A DNA stretch of 64,000 bases from the NCBI RefSeq assembly GCF_000724545.1, contig NZ_JHBV01000029.1, positions 170,818-234,817 of the forward strand. Direction: 5' to 3'. The position numbers were made by a program, and so were the translations under genes. Of the stretch, positions 1 through 9,309 are shown piece by piece. The stretch's first letter is position 1. The number at the start of each line of letters is the position of its first letter. The notes beneath the pieces are model-generated. The model did no database searches and was not told the origin of the DNA. It saw only the letters and a list, made by a program, of their open reading frames with translations. Source of the DNA: Aureispira sp. CCB-QB1. Its GTDB lineage: Bacteria; Bacteroidota; Bacteroidia; Chitinophagales; Saprospiraceae.

Positions 1-91
1 AGACCCTGATGGGTTTAGAGTGGTGGTGGTTTATCAAGAGAAATAGTCCAATTCACATAAGAAATATGCTTTGGAAAAACGAAGAATAGGT

Positions 92-868
92 TTATGAAGG
101 ATGAATGTAGCCCGTAAAAATAGAAGAGTAGTTTTGCCCTAATTTTATTCTAAGTTTTCGTTGTGTTTTCCACTGATAGATTGGAATAGTAGTAACAGCA
201 ATTTCATTAGGTGGTAACAACCAATAAATTGCCCCCATACCACAACCTCTATACTGATAAGGCTCTTTTAATTCTTCCCATTTTTTCCCCATATATCCTT
301 CTAGAACCAAAGGGATAGAATATTGCGTTGCAAAAACTATCGTATCTTCTTCTAAATTTTTGATAATAACAGGATAGGCTTTAAACGCTTGTCTCTTAAT
401 TGCCAAATAATTATAGGATAACAAATGGCGGTTGGTATCTACGATAACTCTCAAATCAACGGTATCACCTATCAAAACCGATGCATATTGACTATTACAA
501 TCTGCCATATAACATCTACAGGAATCCCATTTGGGTTTTAAAGTAGTTAACTTTTTTGTCAAACTATCTTTCATTGTATCTTTTTGAACCGTTACTGTTT
601 GTAAGAAATCTTGAGGTGGCGGCGGAGGCGGGATACCTATATAAAATGGCGGTTGATAATCAATGTATATTGTATCTTTTTCTTTGCCTATATATAAAAT
701 ATGTCCCTTTAACATTTGATTATAATCATCATATTCAAGTACTGTAGAATCAAAATTAACATTATCAATACAAATAGGGTAACTAATTTCAGGCACCAGC
801 GAACCAGGGCTTTGACAACTAACCAGTAAACAGATAAGGAATAAAAGTAATATTTTCAAAATCATCAA
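92..868 (-). CDS. Lipoprotein of unknown function
   Basis: 258 aa. The N-terminus is a short hydrophobic stretch ending in a lipobox (LVSC, Cys18), so it should be exported and lipid-anchored. I recognise no family. Visible features are a proline run (PPPPPPQD) near residue 80 and a cluster of cysteines (DSCRCYMADC) near residues 115-125, followed by a beta-rich C-terminal part. The gene starts with a double ATG and lies 40 nt downstream of another minus-strand lipoprotein gene, so the two are probably co-transcribed. The role is unknown; lipoprotein status is well supported. Confidence 0.75.
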   Translation of the reverse strand: MMILKILLLFLICLLVSCQSPGSLVPEISYPICIDNVNFDSTVLEYDDYNQMLKGHILYIGKEKDTIYIDYQPPFYIGIPPPPPPQDFLQTVTVQKDTMKDSLTKKLTTLKPKWDSCRCYMADCNSQYASVLIGDTVDLRVIVDTNRHLLSYNYLAIKRQAFKAYPVIIKNLEEDTIVFATQYSIPLVLEGYMGKKWEELKEPYQYRGCGMGAIYWLLPPNEIAVTTIPIYQWKTQRKLRIKLGQNYSSIFTGYIHPS

Positions 869-908
869 CTTTTAGAAATAATCATTACATTCATATAAGC
901 TAGATGCA

Positions 909-1883
909 CTATTGTACCCAATGGGTGTTTGGAGCTGGTTTAAATTGAACTCTTTGTCTAAACAAAGAAGCAGGATCACAAATTTCGAGTAGTTCCTTGC
1001 CTGTTTTAATTTGTTCTAATTCATCTGCAGCATAATATTCATATTCTGTCCAAACAGAAACAATTCTTTTATCCTTGATTGGAAACTCAGGTACAACCCA
1101 AAGTATGCTGTCTTCATATGCTTGGTAGATGTAATTCATGGCACAATCTCCAACATCAAAAGCGGCATATTCAATCGTATTTGGAGCGACTATTTTGACA
1201 CGTTGATAATTTTTAATTGCTTCTTCTAGAGCTTTATTTTGATCCACATCGTGTACCACGACTTTACCCATTGCTCCAAACAACCCATATCTAATATTGT
1301 GTTCTGGCAAGTCAGGAAATTCCCAATCTCTAATTTCAAAAGAATAGTACAGCTTCCAAGTATCTTTGTAAGTATAAATTCTATAGGTATTCACACTTGA
1401 ATAATCCGCATGAAATTCTACAACTCCTATTTCATCCGCACCATCACCATCAATATCTCCGATTGTTTCGGCATAAGCGACTCCCAAATCAGACGTAAAG
1501 GGAAACGTATCTTTTAAGGTATTGCTAACCATATAAGAATAAAACTCATGATCTTCTATCTTTCCACCTTGATAAGCCATTATATCCAAGTTTTCAAAAA
1601 ATTTATTGGTTTCTTGTTTTGTTTTTGCATTTACATGACGTTCTACCAAGGTATCTTGAATATGATCTCCATTAAAATCTCCTAATAAGACAAAGCGATA
1701 TCCCCAGATTGGTTTGCCCAGACCTATTGTTTCTTCTTTTGTTAATTTTTTTTTGACTAAAGACGTGTCTATTTTTTTTGCTACTGTTTCTAGTATTGAT
1801 GTATCGAGTGCTTCTTCTTGAGGGGCTTCACAAGCTATGGTAATCGTAAAAAGTGCTACTAAAAGCACGTAACATAATCTCAT
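909..1883 (-). CDS. Lipoprotein with FG-GAP/EF-hand-like repeats
   Basis: 324 aa. The signal peptide ends in a lipobox (TIAC, Cys18). Two Asp-rich loops, GDFNGDHIQD at about residue 68 and GDIDGDGADE at about residue 142, have the DxDxDG pattern of FG-GAP/VCBS or EF-hand-type calcium-binding repeats seen in extracytoplasmic proteins. The rest does not match a family I know. It precedes the 258-aa lipoprotein gene on the same strand with a 40-nt gap, suggesting an operon of two surface or periplasmic lipoproteins. Calcium binding is an inference from the motif; the substrate is unknown. Confidence 0.75.
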   Translation of the reverse strand: MRLCYVLLVALFTITIACEAPQEEALDTSILETVAKKIDTSLVKKKLTKEETIGLGKPIWGYRFVLLGDFNGDHIQDTLVERHVNAKTKQETNKFFENLDIMAYQGGKIEDHEFYSYMVSNTLKDTFPFTSDLGVAYAETIGDIDGDGADEIGVVEFHADYSSVNTYRIYTYKDTWKLYYSFEIRDWEFPDLPEHNIRYGLFGAMGKVVVHDVDQNKALEEAIKNYQRVKIVAPNTIEYAAFDVGDCAMNYIYQAYEDSILWVVPEFPIKDKRIVSVWTEYEYYAADELEQIKTGKELLEICDPASLFRQRVQFKPAPNTHWVQ

Positions 1884-2076
1884 TTAGTGATCTCTATTTT
1901 TGTATTTTTTTTAATGCCTGCTCCAATTAATTGTCCTGAACAACCAATAATAAAAGGTTTCTAACGGCTAAAATTCACTTATAAAATACAAAATAAGTTA
2001 CTTTTTTTTATTTTTAAGTACTATTTTTTAATAATTAGTATTCGGTTGAAAATAATAGTCTTTGGTTACTCTAAGC

Positions 2077-2745
2077 CTAGTTAATTCTAACAAATATTCC
2101 ATTTTTGTATTGAAGTTCAAAGTGGCTGTTCTGGTGTTTTAAATGTACTTCAAAAGGCGAAAAGTGGGCTTCGTCATTTCTAGGAATCCATTTTTTCTGC
2201 TTGTTATTAATAACAATAAATAAACCATGCTCATCACCCAAAGCCGCAAAACGTGCCAAATCACCACTGTAGCGTTCTATAGGAAAAGTTTGTAGCAAGC
2301 TCTTATAGACAGCTTTTACAGCATTGGTTGGCACTCCTATTTCGCTAACTTCCAGTACTTGATCTACTCCAAATGCTTCCTTTCTATCCATATTTAAATT
2401 TTTTCTGGCAATCAGCTCCACGATATTCATATCTTTATCATAAAAATACATTGCCTCAGCATTCCAATCTGAAAAGTCAACTAAATCCATTCCTTGCCAA
2501 TCCAAAATATTTACCCGCTGTTGAAGCCATTTTAATGCCTCTGCTCCTTTGTTGGACGGAATGTTAAAAGCATAATGATAATTGGTTGCTCCACTTTTCT
2601 CAACAAACTGCAAGACTGTTTTTCCTATTTTTAGGCTAAACGTATTGGCTGTTTTTTCTAACAACTCAAATCCTAACGTTTGCGTATAGAAGGATATTTG
2701 TGCCGCTAAATTGGCGCTATAAAGCTTTATTTTATTGAAATTCAT
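2077..2745 (-). CDS. VOC (glyoxalase/bleomycin-resistance fold) family protein
   Basis: 222 aa, cytoplasmic, no signal peptide. The N-terminal half begins NKIKLYSANLAAQISFYTQT followed by LGFELLEK, the typical start of a vicinal-oxygen-chelate domain, and ends near 115 with YFYDKDMNIVELI, where the metal-ligand Glu of this fold normally sits. The C-terminal half (about 125-222, FGVDQVLEVSEIGVPT onward) looks like a second, divergent VOC half, so the protein probably holds paired beta-alpha-beta-beta-beta modules. Members range from dioxygenases to glyoxalases and antibiotic-binding proteins. The substrate cannot be assigned here. Confidence 0.8.
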   Translation of the reverse strand: MNFNKIKLYSANLAAQISFYTQTLGFELLEKTANTFSLKIGKTVLQFVEKSGATNYHYAFNIPSNKGAEALKWLQQRVNILDWQGMDLVDFSDWNAEAMYFYDKDMNIVELIARKNLNMDRKEAFGVDQVLEVSEIGVPTNAVKAVYKSLLQTFPIERYSGDLARFAALGDEHGLFIVINNKQKKWIPRNDEAHFSPFEVHLKHQNSHFELQYKNGIFVRIN

Positions 2746-2956
2746 TTTATGTATTTTTGATACGCTCCATAGATTTATTATTGCTGAAATACAGAGATGC
2801 CCTTTGTTTTTTCTAAAAAATAAAAAAGCCGATAAGTGCTACTTCAGCGGGTCTTTTTTAGTAGGTTTCACTTAGTTTTTGTAAACTAGATAGCTATTGA
2901 CTTTGTTCAAAGATAAAAAAGTACAATCAGATAAAGTTACTTTTTCATATTTTTAG
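2746..2956. other. Intergenic stretch between divergent genes
   Basis: AT-rich spacer between the VOC gene (minus) and ffh (plus). No coding potential or RNA gene is evident. It should hold the promoters of both genes, but only the ffh-side motif could be pointed to. Confidence 0.4.
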
Positions 2957-2964
2957 TATATTCG
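2957..2964 (+). promoter_or_regulatory. Candidate -7 element for ffh
   Basis: TATATTCG is one base off the Bacteroidota -7 consensus TAnnTTTG and lies about 170 nt upstream of the ffh start. No convincing -33 TTTG box was seen. The assignment is a motif match only. Confidence 0.3.
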
Positions 2965-3131
2965 CAGGTCGATACTGATTCCTTACTATTTTATTGTTTA
3001 TAAATGCATTCAAAGTAGTTGTTTTATCACAAAAATCACAACCTACATTTGAATGATTTGGCAGATAGTATTTTCAAGTTTTCAGTAAGCATTTATATAG
3101 AAAAAAATTAAGAATCAAATAAAGAAATACC

Positions 3132-4472
3132 ATGTTTGACAGTTTATCAGAACGTTTAGAAGGTGCCTTTAAGTCGTTGACAGGAGACGGTAAACTAACG
3201 GAAATTAACGTCGCTACCTCCATTAAAGAGATTCGTCGTGCCTTAGTTGGTGCCGATGTAAACTACAAAATTGCCAAAGAATTTACAGATAAAATCAAGG
3301 CGCAAGCTTTGGGAACTAAAAATGTACTTGCTTCTGTTCGTCCTGGTGAATTAATGACCAAAATCGTTAACGATGAATTGGTCGAACTAATGGGTGGTCA
3401 AGCAACAGGTATTAATATCAAAGGGAAACCAGGTATTATCTTAATTGCTGGTTTACAAGGTTCGGGTAAAACTACTTTTACAGGTAAATTAGCAAAATTT
3501 TTAAAAGTAAAAAAAGGCAAGCGTGTTTTACTTTCTGCTTGTGATGTTTATCGTCCTGCGGCCATCACTCAGCTAACTGTTTTAGGAGAGCAAGTGGGGG
3601 TAGAGGTATATAAAGAATTAGAAAACGAAAACCCTGTTGAAATTGCTCAAAATGCAGTGGCTCACGCTGCCAAAATGGGCTTTGATGTGGTTATTGTCGA
3701 TACAGCGGGTCGTTTGGCTGTAGACGAAGAAATGATGAATGAAATTGAAGCTGTTAAAAATGGTATCAATCCTTCTGAAGCATTATTCGTTGTGGATGCC
3801 ATGACAGGTCAAGATGCTGTTAATACGGCAAAAGCCTTTAACGAACGTATTAATTACGATGGAGTTGTATTGACCAAAATGGACGGTGATACTCGTGGTG
3901 GTGCGGCACTTTCTATCAAATACACGGTTGGCAAGCCAATTAAGTTTGTTAGTAGAGGGGAAAAAATGGATGAATTAGATGTCTTCCACCCTGATCGTAT
4001 GGCTCAGCGTATTTTAGGTATGGGAGATATTGTTTCTTTGGTTGAAAAAGCTCAAGAACAATTCGATGAGAAAGAAGCCAAACGTTTGGAAAGCAAAATC
4101 AAAAAGAACAAATTTGATTTTGACGACTTCAAAACTCAGTTGAACCATATCCGCAAAATGGGTAACTTAAAGAACTTGATTAGCATGATTCCTGGTATGG
4201 GCAAAATTGCTAAAAATTTGGACATTGATGATAATGCCTTTAGCAAAATTGAAGCTATTATCAATTCGATGACTCCTCAAGAACGTAAAAACCCTAGTAT
4301 TATCAATGGTAGCCGCAAAAAACGTATCGCTCGTGGTTCTGGAAATAAACTAGAAGAGGTCAACCAATTTATGCGCCAATTTGAGCAAATGCGTAAGATG
4401 ATGCATCAAATGAGCAAAATGCAAGGCCAAGGTGGTGGTGGAATGAGCATGCCAAAATTCCCTGGACGTTAG
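3132..4472 (+). CDS. ffh: Signal recognition particle protein Ffh (SRP54)
   Basis: 446 aa, normal length for Ffh. It is the GTPase that binds signal sequences of nascent inner-membrane proteins together with 4.5S RNA and docks with FtsY. Domains in order: N helical bundle (1-95), G domain with P-loop GLQGSGKTT (107-115), DTAGRL (G3) near 190 and TKMDGDTRGG (G4 region) near 247, then the methionine-rich M domain (about 300-435) with MGNLKNLISMIPGMGK and the RNA-binding region around SRKKRIARGSG. The tail is a Met/Gln/Gly-rich run typical of this family. No 4.5S RNA gene was seen nearby. It appears monocistronic, followed by a dispersed repeat and a hairpin terminator. Confidence 0.98.
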   Translation: MFDSLSERLEGAFKSLTGDGKLTEINVATSIKEIRRALVGADVNYKIAKEFTDKIKAQALGTKNVLASVRPGELMTKIVNDELVELMGGQATGINIKGKPGIILIAGLQGSGKTTFTGKLAKFLKVKKGKRVLLSACDVYRPAAITQLTVLGEQVGVEVYKELENENPVEIAQNAVAHAAKMGFDVVIVDTAGRLAVDEEMMNEIEAVKNGINPSEALFVVDAMTGQDAVNTAKAFNERINYDGVVLTKMDGDTRGGAALSIKYTVGKPIKFVSRGEKMDELDVFHPDRMAQRILGMGDIVSLVEKAQEQFDEKEAKRLESKIKKNKFDFDDFKTQLNHIRKMGNLKNLISMIPGMGKIAKNLDIDDNAFSKIEAIINSMTPQERKNPSIINGSRKKRIARGSGNKLEEVNQFMRQFEQMRKMMHQMSKMQGQGGGGMSMPKFPGR

Positions 4473-4492
4473 TTCGATCTCAATAACTGTAA

Positions 4493-4655
4493 TAAGTAAT
4501 CGTTCATAAAAATTTATAGGCAAAATAGAATTCTTTTTGCACTGTTCTTCATCAAAAAATCTCGTTTTAGCCCGCTAAAACTTCAATTCTTTTCTTTGAA
4601 CAGCACTAAAAACAATTACATTTTTAACTATACTTTTTTCTGTCCACTTACTTAA
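4493..4655 (-). repeat. Family A repeat, copy 1 (palindromic MITE-like element)
   Basis: About 163 bp, reverse orientation relative to the copies at 12540 and 54203 and nearly identical to them. It starts TAAGTAATCGTTCA and ends TGTCCACTTACTTAA, giving imperfect terminal inverted repeats. The two arms can be aligned to each other over the whole length around a centre TTTTAGCCCGCTAAAA, so the element is one long imperfect inverted repeat. It has no coding capacity. It lies between ffh and the hairpin terminator upstream of the convergent gene. Confidence 0.85.
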
Positions 4656-4666
4656 AATATAAAAAG

Positions 4667-4702
4667 AAGCCTTAAACTCTATCTCTGAGTTTAAGGCTTT
4701 TG
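4667..4702. terminator. Intrinsic terminator between ffh and the convergent gene
   Basis: The inverted repeat AAGCCTTAAACTC / GAGTTTAAGGCTT (loop about 7 nt) is followed by TTGTTTTT on the plus strand and preceded by an A-run that gives a T-run on the minus strand. It can serve both convergent genes. Confidence 0.8.
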
Positions 4703-4707
4703 TTTTT

Positions 4708-6459
4708 CTAGCTCTTAGGTCTCGGAATTTCTAAATAGAAAGAATAACCGACTTGAATTTGATGATAATATAAATTGGCATTCGTGAATTGGTGTATGAA
4801 CCTGTAACGACCAAAAAATCTACCATTGCTTTTATTCGGAGCTGGTTTTAACCAAACCAATAGCTCTGCTTTTCCTAACAGAGAACGATCCCAAAATTCG
4901 CCCTGTTTCAAGTCATTCCTAAAATCATCTCTGTCTTTTACCTGGTTGTAATATTCCCCCAAACCCAATAACAAAAAGGGCGTATAACTCATACTAAAAC
5001 CAAAGTATTTATCCATCGAAAATTTTATATTGGCTTCCAAAAATGTTTCCAATGTCACTGCTGTGTATTCATTATTTTCGGGGAGTCGAACAGGGTTTAA
5101 TCGTAACGAATCTTTTAACGGAACCAAACCAAAGTAAAACCCAGAATTAAACTCAACGGTAGTATGTAAATGAGGATTTTGAAATAATGCCAAATTAAAC
5201 AAACTCCCTACTCTCATGTATTGATACAAATGTAAATCAATGGAGGTAGCATATCCATGCGTTTTTTCTTGACCATTAATCGTGGTGGTTAAATAATCTA
5301 GCGGCAAAACTCGTTCTTTGTCTTCTACTTTTGATATGGTTATATTAGGTCGTAAATATTGAAAAATCCCCCAATTGATATCTTTACTTCCCCACAATTG
5401 ATTTCGGATTGTATGCAAGTTGATTCGACGGTATATATCTGTCTGAATTAAGCCATTGGGCTTGTCCTCTTCTATCCCCATAAAATCAGAAAAGACAGCA
5501 GCTTGTATGATTCGACTTAGGGGCTCTTTGTATACCGTATGTACGGTCGGGTCTTGCTTCACTAGAATGATATGGGTGCCATTTTGAGGACTTTTGTCCA
5601 ATACATTTCTCGTTAAATCAGGGATATATTCTAACAAATCTTTTAAGTTAATTATATAATCCACATAGCCTTTAGGTTTAAATAGATCCTCACCTGCTAC
5701 CCTATAATGAATGGGATCATGACAACGGATATAGTATTCGTTAAATCTACTGATATTTCTATTGGACGAAATGCCAATTGGAATAGGATTCGTAAAAAGG
5801 TACTCCGTTCCTCCTATGGTTACAGTTGCCCTAAGTTCATTGATAAAACCATTGTGAACGACTATTTCTACTTTATTTACTGTAAATGAATTGGCGGTTA
5901 TCTTTGCCAAAGGAGTATCTGGCACCAAGCTTGTACGTACAGCGGATGAAGCTGAATCGGTGATAGGGAGAGTCCCCCCTCCCTTTGATGAATTGGGATA
6001 ATGTCTATTAATCTTCGCAGAATTATCATAAATAGTAGCGTACACAGGAACCGTTTGATGGACCTTAAAATCGCCCGCTTTGGGTCCTGTAGCAGCAGCT
6101 GGATTTAGGCTGTTTAGCATCACAATATTATGATACAAAGCACTTGCCGCCACTTGCAAATTAGCACTATTTTCAGCTGAAGTTACTTCTGCTGGTCCTC
6201 CTGCCTTGTCTACTGCAACATTAAATTTAGCTGTAAATGTATTTAATCTCAAAGGGCTATCAAAGAATTGAGTTGTTTTATTTCCATATTTAATCTCTAC
6301 CTGAAATTTGTCTTTAGAAGTACGGATTACGGTTGCTTCATAGACATGATCATCTTTTCCATCAGAAATTAAAATGGTTCTTCCTGATATGAGTGTTGTT
6401 TGCGCTAAGGAGCTGATAATACAGCCTAACAATAAGCTTATTATAATTAGATATTTCAT
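4708..6459 (-). CDS. Secreted protein of unknown function, possible outer-membrane barrel end
   Basis: 583 aa with a cleavable-type signal peptide (MKYLIIISLLLGCIISSLAQ). I recognise no family. The first 150 residues mention no known motif but are beta-rich; residues 380-583 alternate polar and hydrophobic strands with aromatic ends, and the chain finishes in a strand (VGYSFYLEIPRP) such as outer-membrane barrels use. The ATG lies 19 nt after the stop of the upstream lipoprotein gene, so the pair is probably an operon encoding an envelope-associated lipoprotein and a larger surface or outer-membrane protein. Function is not assigned. Confidence 0.7.
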   Translation of the reverse strand: MKYLIIISLLLGCIISSLAQTTLISGRTILISDGKDDHVYEATVIRTSKDKFQVEIKYGNKTTQFFDSPLRLNTFTAKFNVAVDKAGGPAEVTSAENSANLQVAASALYHNIVMLNSLNPAAATGPKAGDFKVHQTVPVYATIYDNSAKINRHYPNSSKGGGTLPITDSASSAVRTSLVPDTPLAKITANSFTVNKVEIVVHNGFINELRATVTIGGTEYLFTNPIPIGISSNRNISRFNEYYIRCHDPIHYRVAGEDLFKPKGYVDYIINLKDLLEYIPDLTRNVLDKSPQNGTHIILVKQDPTVHTVYKEPLSRIIQAAVFSDFMGIEEDKPNGLIQTDIYRRINLHTIRNQLWGSKDINWGIFQYLRPNITISKVEDKERVLPLDYLTTTINGQEKTHGYATSIDLHLYQYMRVGSLFNLALFQNPHLHTTVEFNSGFYFGLVPLKDSLRLNPVRLPENNEYTAVTLETFLEANIKFSMDKYFGFSMSYTPFLLLGLGEYYNQVKDRDDFRNDLKQGEFWDRSLLGKAELLVWLKPAPNKSNGRFFGRYRFIHQFTNANLYYHQIQVGYSFYLEIPRPKS

Positions 6460-6478
6460 AATAAATTGGCGTTAGAGG

Positions 6479-7261
6479 TTAATTAAATGATGTAAAATTT
6501 AAACTATCAACAGGGTCAGCAGCATTTCTTGGATGATGTATCCAACTGATTTGTATGTTGTCAGCATTGATTCTTGTCAAGGTATCCAAGGAAAATTGAG
6601 CAGTGGTATCCCCCGAATCGGTATAACCTGTCCCAACAAAAGCACTAAAATCAGTAGTGAACACTCCTCGTATTTGTTGTGTACTAAGGGGCGATTGTGG
6701 CAATCTAAAATCTAGCTTATTATCAGCTGTAATCACACCGTATACACTCCCCGCTCCTAACAATGTGGCTGTTGAGACGGTATCAAAAGCTTCCACCTGA
6801 CCAATATAATAGCCACTCCATGAATTTTGGCGGTTGTATTGGGTACAAAAAACCTCTATATGTTCTGCTGTTTTTAAGGTGGTAACCGTTTTGAAAAGAG
6901 GCAATACGGTAGAATCTACCAAATTGGCAATCAAAAACGTTGTCTTTTTAGCTTGTGCCAAATCATTAGAGGTTCGACTTTCTTGTTCGTACAAAAACAA
7001 GGTAATTTCTAAGGAATCAATGGGTTGAGCATCTAAATTCCTTACTTTGAGTAAAATAGATCCTGTATCTATTTGATTGGTATAATCTCTCGCTAAGTAT
7101 TGTTGAAACTCCAAATTAACAATTGGTGTTCCATAATAGGTGAGCGTTTTGAGAACTACATGAGGTGGGGTTTCTTTTCTTAGCTTGTCAAAAAAATCAT
7201 CTTGAGAACAAGCTCCCAAAAAGATAGCCCCTAGCATTAAGAGCATTAATAAATTACGCAT
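6479..7261 (-). CDS. Lipoprotein of unknown function
   Basis: 260 aa. The signal peptide ends in a lipobox (LGAC, Cys18) followed by SQDD, so it should be a lipid-anchored envelope protein. The body is beta-rich and Thr-rich with no motif I can name. It is the first gene of a probable two-gene minus-strand operon with the 583-aa secreted protein (19-nt gap), so the two products may work together. Confidence 0.72.
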   Translation of the reverse strand: MRNLLMLLMLGAIFLGACSQDDFFDKLRKETPPHVVLKTLTYYGTPIVNLEFQQYLARDYTNQIDTGSILLKVRNLDAQPIDSLEITLFLYEQESRTSNDLAQAKKTTFLIANLVDSTVLPLFKTVTTLKTAEHIEVFCTQYNRQNSWSGYYIGQVEAFDTVSTATLLGAGSVYGVITADNKLDFRLPQSPLSTQQIRGVFTTDFSAFVGTGYTDSGDTTAQFSLDTLTRINADNIQISWIHHPRNAADPVDSLNFTSFN

Positions 7262-7347
7262 ACATTTTCTTTTAGTTGGTTATAAATCGAGTTATTATTA
7301 ATCAATAGCACTAAATTTAGAAGTATTGTTATCATCTAAGCCCTTGA

Positions 7348-7420
7348 TTAAGTGGACATAAAAAATTATAGTTAAAAAGAATCTTATTTTTATAGATTTT
7401 TTTCTAGATGATTACTTATA
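7348..7420 (+). repeat. Family A repeat, short derivative
   Basis: Begins TTAAGTGGACATAAAAAATT with AGTTAAAAA following and ends GATTACTTAT, matching both ends of the 164-bp family A element, but with the middle, including the TTTTAGCGGGCTAAAA centre, missing. It looks like an internally deleted or strongly diverged copy of about 73 bp. Confidence 0.5.
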
Positions 7421-7546
7421 AGTTAATAAATATATTATTCGAATAACTATTTTAAAGATAAAGCATCTACAAAACAATAAGAAACCAACTTTTTTACTTT
7501 TGTAAAATCCCATTAAATAAGGATATTGAACGCTTGTCTATATCAT

Positions 7547-7685
7547 TACTCCCTTGAAACCACGCAATAGCAGCGCAGCTAACTAAAAGCAAAGCGCTCA
7601 TGTAATAAACTAATGCAAGGTACTTTTTTATGTTTTTACTTCGTGAGCCTACGGGTTCGTAGGAAAACTAAAAAGCAACGGAGTA
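7547..7685 (-). repeat. Family B repeat, copy in reverse orientation
   Basis: About 139 bp bounded by TACTCCCTTGA at the left and CAACGGAGTA at the right. Internally it carries the family signatures TTACTTCGTGAGCCTACGGG and TTCGTAGGAAAACTAAAAAG, the reverse complement of the left part of the copy at 16372, plus a segment (ACCACGCAATAGCAGCGCAG) shared with the copy at 31648. It is non-coding and lies between the 6.5-7.3 kb operon and the DUF4476 gene. Confidence 0.75.
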
Positions 7686-7704
7686 TTACTATATTGTATA
7701 GCAA

Positions 7705-7738
7705 TAAAAAAACCTTGAATTCTATTAGAACCCAAGGC
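7705..7738 (-). terminator. Intrinsic terminator of the DUF4476 gene
   Basis: Read on the minus strand, CCTTGGGTTCT / AGAATTCAAGG pairs over 11 bp (two G-U pairs) with an AAT loop and is followed by seven T residues. It lies 55 nt after the stop codon of the gene that starts at 8353. Confidence 0.8.
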
Positions 7739-7792
7739 AATCTTTACATTATTCCTCAACCATAAAAGGTTTATAGACCAAACTTTTCTTCG

Positions 7793-8353
7793 TTACAAAG
7801 TATTGATATAATTATCCAACAGTTGCTTGGTAGCATCAAAAGAAAAAGCATCTTTGACACGACCATAATTAATTCTATCGGTGACATGACCATAAGCAAA
7901 TTTTGCAAATTCCAACCGATATTTATCCATTGTAAACAAGGCTAAAACATCTCTTACCTGATTGGAAGTTAAGCACCAATCATTGATTAAAATTTTAGCC
8001 GTTAATACTCTATTTTTATCCAAATGCGCTTGGCTAACTTTCGTTTTTAAGGCCTCCACATCCTCTAGACTCAACTGCTTTGTGCAACTAATTTTAGGAT
8101 TTAAAACTGGAATTTCATTTTGTGCCAATGTTGTATCTCCATTTCCTATCACCACATTAAAATCATTTTCAAAACCACCGCTAGAAGTTGTTTTAGAATT
8201 GGTCTCTCTGACCGTTTTCCCATTCACTTTCTCTGTATAAGAATGTGTTGTTGTAGATTCGTATTTGCCACTCATTTCTCCCGAAATCGTACCATTGCCT
8301 TCGCATCCTACGAGTAACAATCCCATCAAAAAAATTCCTATTGTTCTTTTCAT
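7793..8353 (-). CDS. DUF4476-domain lipoprotein
   Basis: 186 aa. The signal peptide ends in LVGC (lipobox), then a Gly/Ser/Thr-rich stretch with Gly-Glu motifs. The last 95 residues hold the DUF4476 pattern: a helical module with QVRDVLALFTMDKYRLEFAK, then AYGHVTDRINYGRVKDAFSF and a terminal helix. This domain is common in Bacteroidota surface proteins and has no known biochemical function. The gene has its own terminator and appears monocistronic. Confidence 0.82.
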   Translation of the reverse strand: MKRTIGIFLMGLLLVGCEGNGTISGEMSGKYESTTTHSYTEKVNGKTVRETNSKTTSSGGFENDFNVVIGNGDTTLAQNEIPVLNPKISCTKQLSLEDVEALKTKVSQAHLDKNRVLTAKILINDWCLTSNQVRDVLALFTMDKYRLEFAKFAYGHVTDRINYGRVKDAFSFDATKQLLDNYINTL

Positions 8354-8396
8354 ATTATTTTTTTATCGTTACTTAATTTAGTTTTAGTAGTTAGCT

Positions 8397-8459
8397 TTGT
8401 TACTCCCTACGGTCGTGAGCTCGCATAGCTCGGTTCGCTGCTACTTCATGGTTATTGAT
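8397..8459. repeat. Family B repeat fragment
   Basis: TTTGTTACTCCCTACGGTCG, then GTGAGCTCGCATAGCTCGG and TTCGCTGCTACTTCATGG. The words ACTCC, CGTGAGC and GCTGCTACT-CATGGTT also occur in the copy at 31648, but inverted termini are not clear. It is probably a decayed partial copy between two minus-strand genes. Confidence 0.4.
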
Positions 8460-8480
8460 CTTTTAGAGCATAAAATTGGA

Positions 8481-9308
8481 TCAACTATAAAAAAAGGTTT
8501 CTAATTCAAACCCCTCAAAACGCCATACAGATTTAGGAGATTGCCGAACATCTATCACAGAAGCCCTCTTATCTCCTTCTTTCTGATAGAGTAATTTCAA
8601 AAAACAAAGATGATGTGGATAACATTTTACGCCCCCTGTTCCAAAACTATACAATTGCTTGCCTGTCACTTTGGTAAAAAAATCAGCCAACTTATTTTTT
8701 TGACTTCTTAATTTACTCAAATTGGGAGCTTGATTTTGATCATGAGGCAATATTTGAACGCTAGAGCTTCGCTCTAAACGATTACTTTGATAAACTCGAT
8801 ATCCTTCAAAATTTGCTTGTTTGGCAGTGGATAAGTCCGTATTTAGAGGCTGCTTAGGATTAAAAAACTGCAACGCCATTTTTTCTTTTTGAGTACTAGC
8901 TTGTCCTTGTATAATATAATACTCAAATTTAATGCTATCTAATTGCTCTACTTTTGCCTGTTCTTTCAACAACTCTTTTCCTTGGGGAGTTATCCAATAA
9001 GTTTGATCCTCCGCTAGTCGGACAAAATCTTGTTGCAACAAATAATGAAATTGTCCTAAAACAAAACGCTCCTTATCTAAACCTAGAAAAGCACAAATTT
9101 CTTTGTGCGCCACCTTTCCAGCCTCTATCGTTTGCAAGATCACCCGACTAAATCCATCCAAAGGTATTTGTGAACAACTGATTAGCTCCTGTGTACATTT
9201 CCATATTGGAAAATAAGTTTCCTGTACATCAACCAATGTATACCCTTTATCTTGATATCGGTCTTTATATTCTTGCCATATTTTTTCTGTATGCATACGG
9301 TTATTCAT
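8481..9308 (-). CDS. Winged-helix-like partner of the pseudokinase-helicase
   Basis: 275 aa, cytoplasmic, no signal peptide. Residues about 45-115 (VILQTIEAGKVAHKEICAFL, LGLDKERFVLGQFHYLLQQD, FVRLAEDQTYWITPQGKELL) read as a winged helix-turn-helix, including the wing ending in the common TPQGKELL. The remainder (about 120-275) is not recognised. I looked for the HxK(x)4D signature of phospholipase-D nucleases and did not find it. The ATG is only 1 nt after the stop of the helicase gene, so the two are translationally coupled and almost certainly functional partners. It could be a DNA/RNA-binding adaptor or effector of a Mokosh-like system, but this is inference from context. Confidence 0.75.
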   Translation of the reverse strand: MNNRMHTEKIWQEYKDRYQDKGYTLVDVQETYFPIWKCTQELISCSQIPLDGFSRVILQTIEAGKVAHKEICAFLGLDKERFVLGQFHYLLQQDFVRLAEDQTYWITPQGKELLKEQAKVEQLDSIKFEYYIIQGQASTQKEKMALQFFNPKQPLNTDLSTAKQANFEGYRVYQSNRLERSSSVQILPHDQNQAPNLSKLRSQKNKLADFFTKVTGKQLYSFGTGGVKCYPHHLCFLKLLYQKEGDKRASVIDVRQSPKSVWRFEGFELETFFYS

Positions 9309-9309
9309 T

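Noticed and set aside
4493..4655. Family A copy read as the ffh terminator
   Set aside because: A separate, better hairpin with a T-run follows at 4667. The repeat occurs elsewhere away from gene ends, so it is better treated as a mobile-type repeat.
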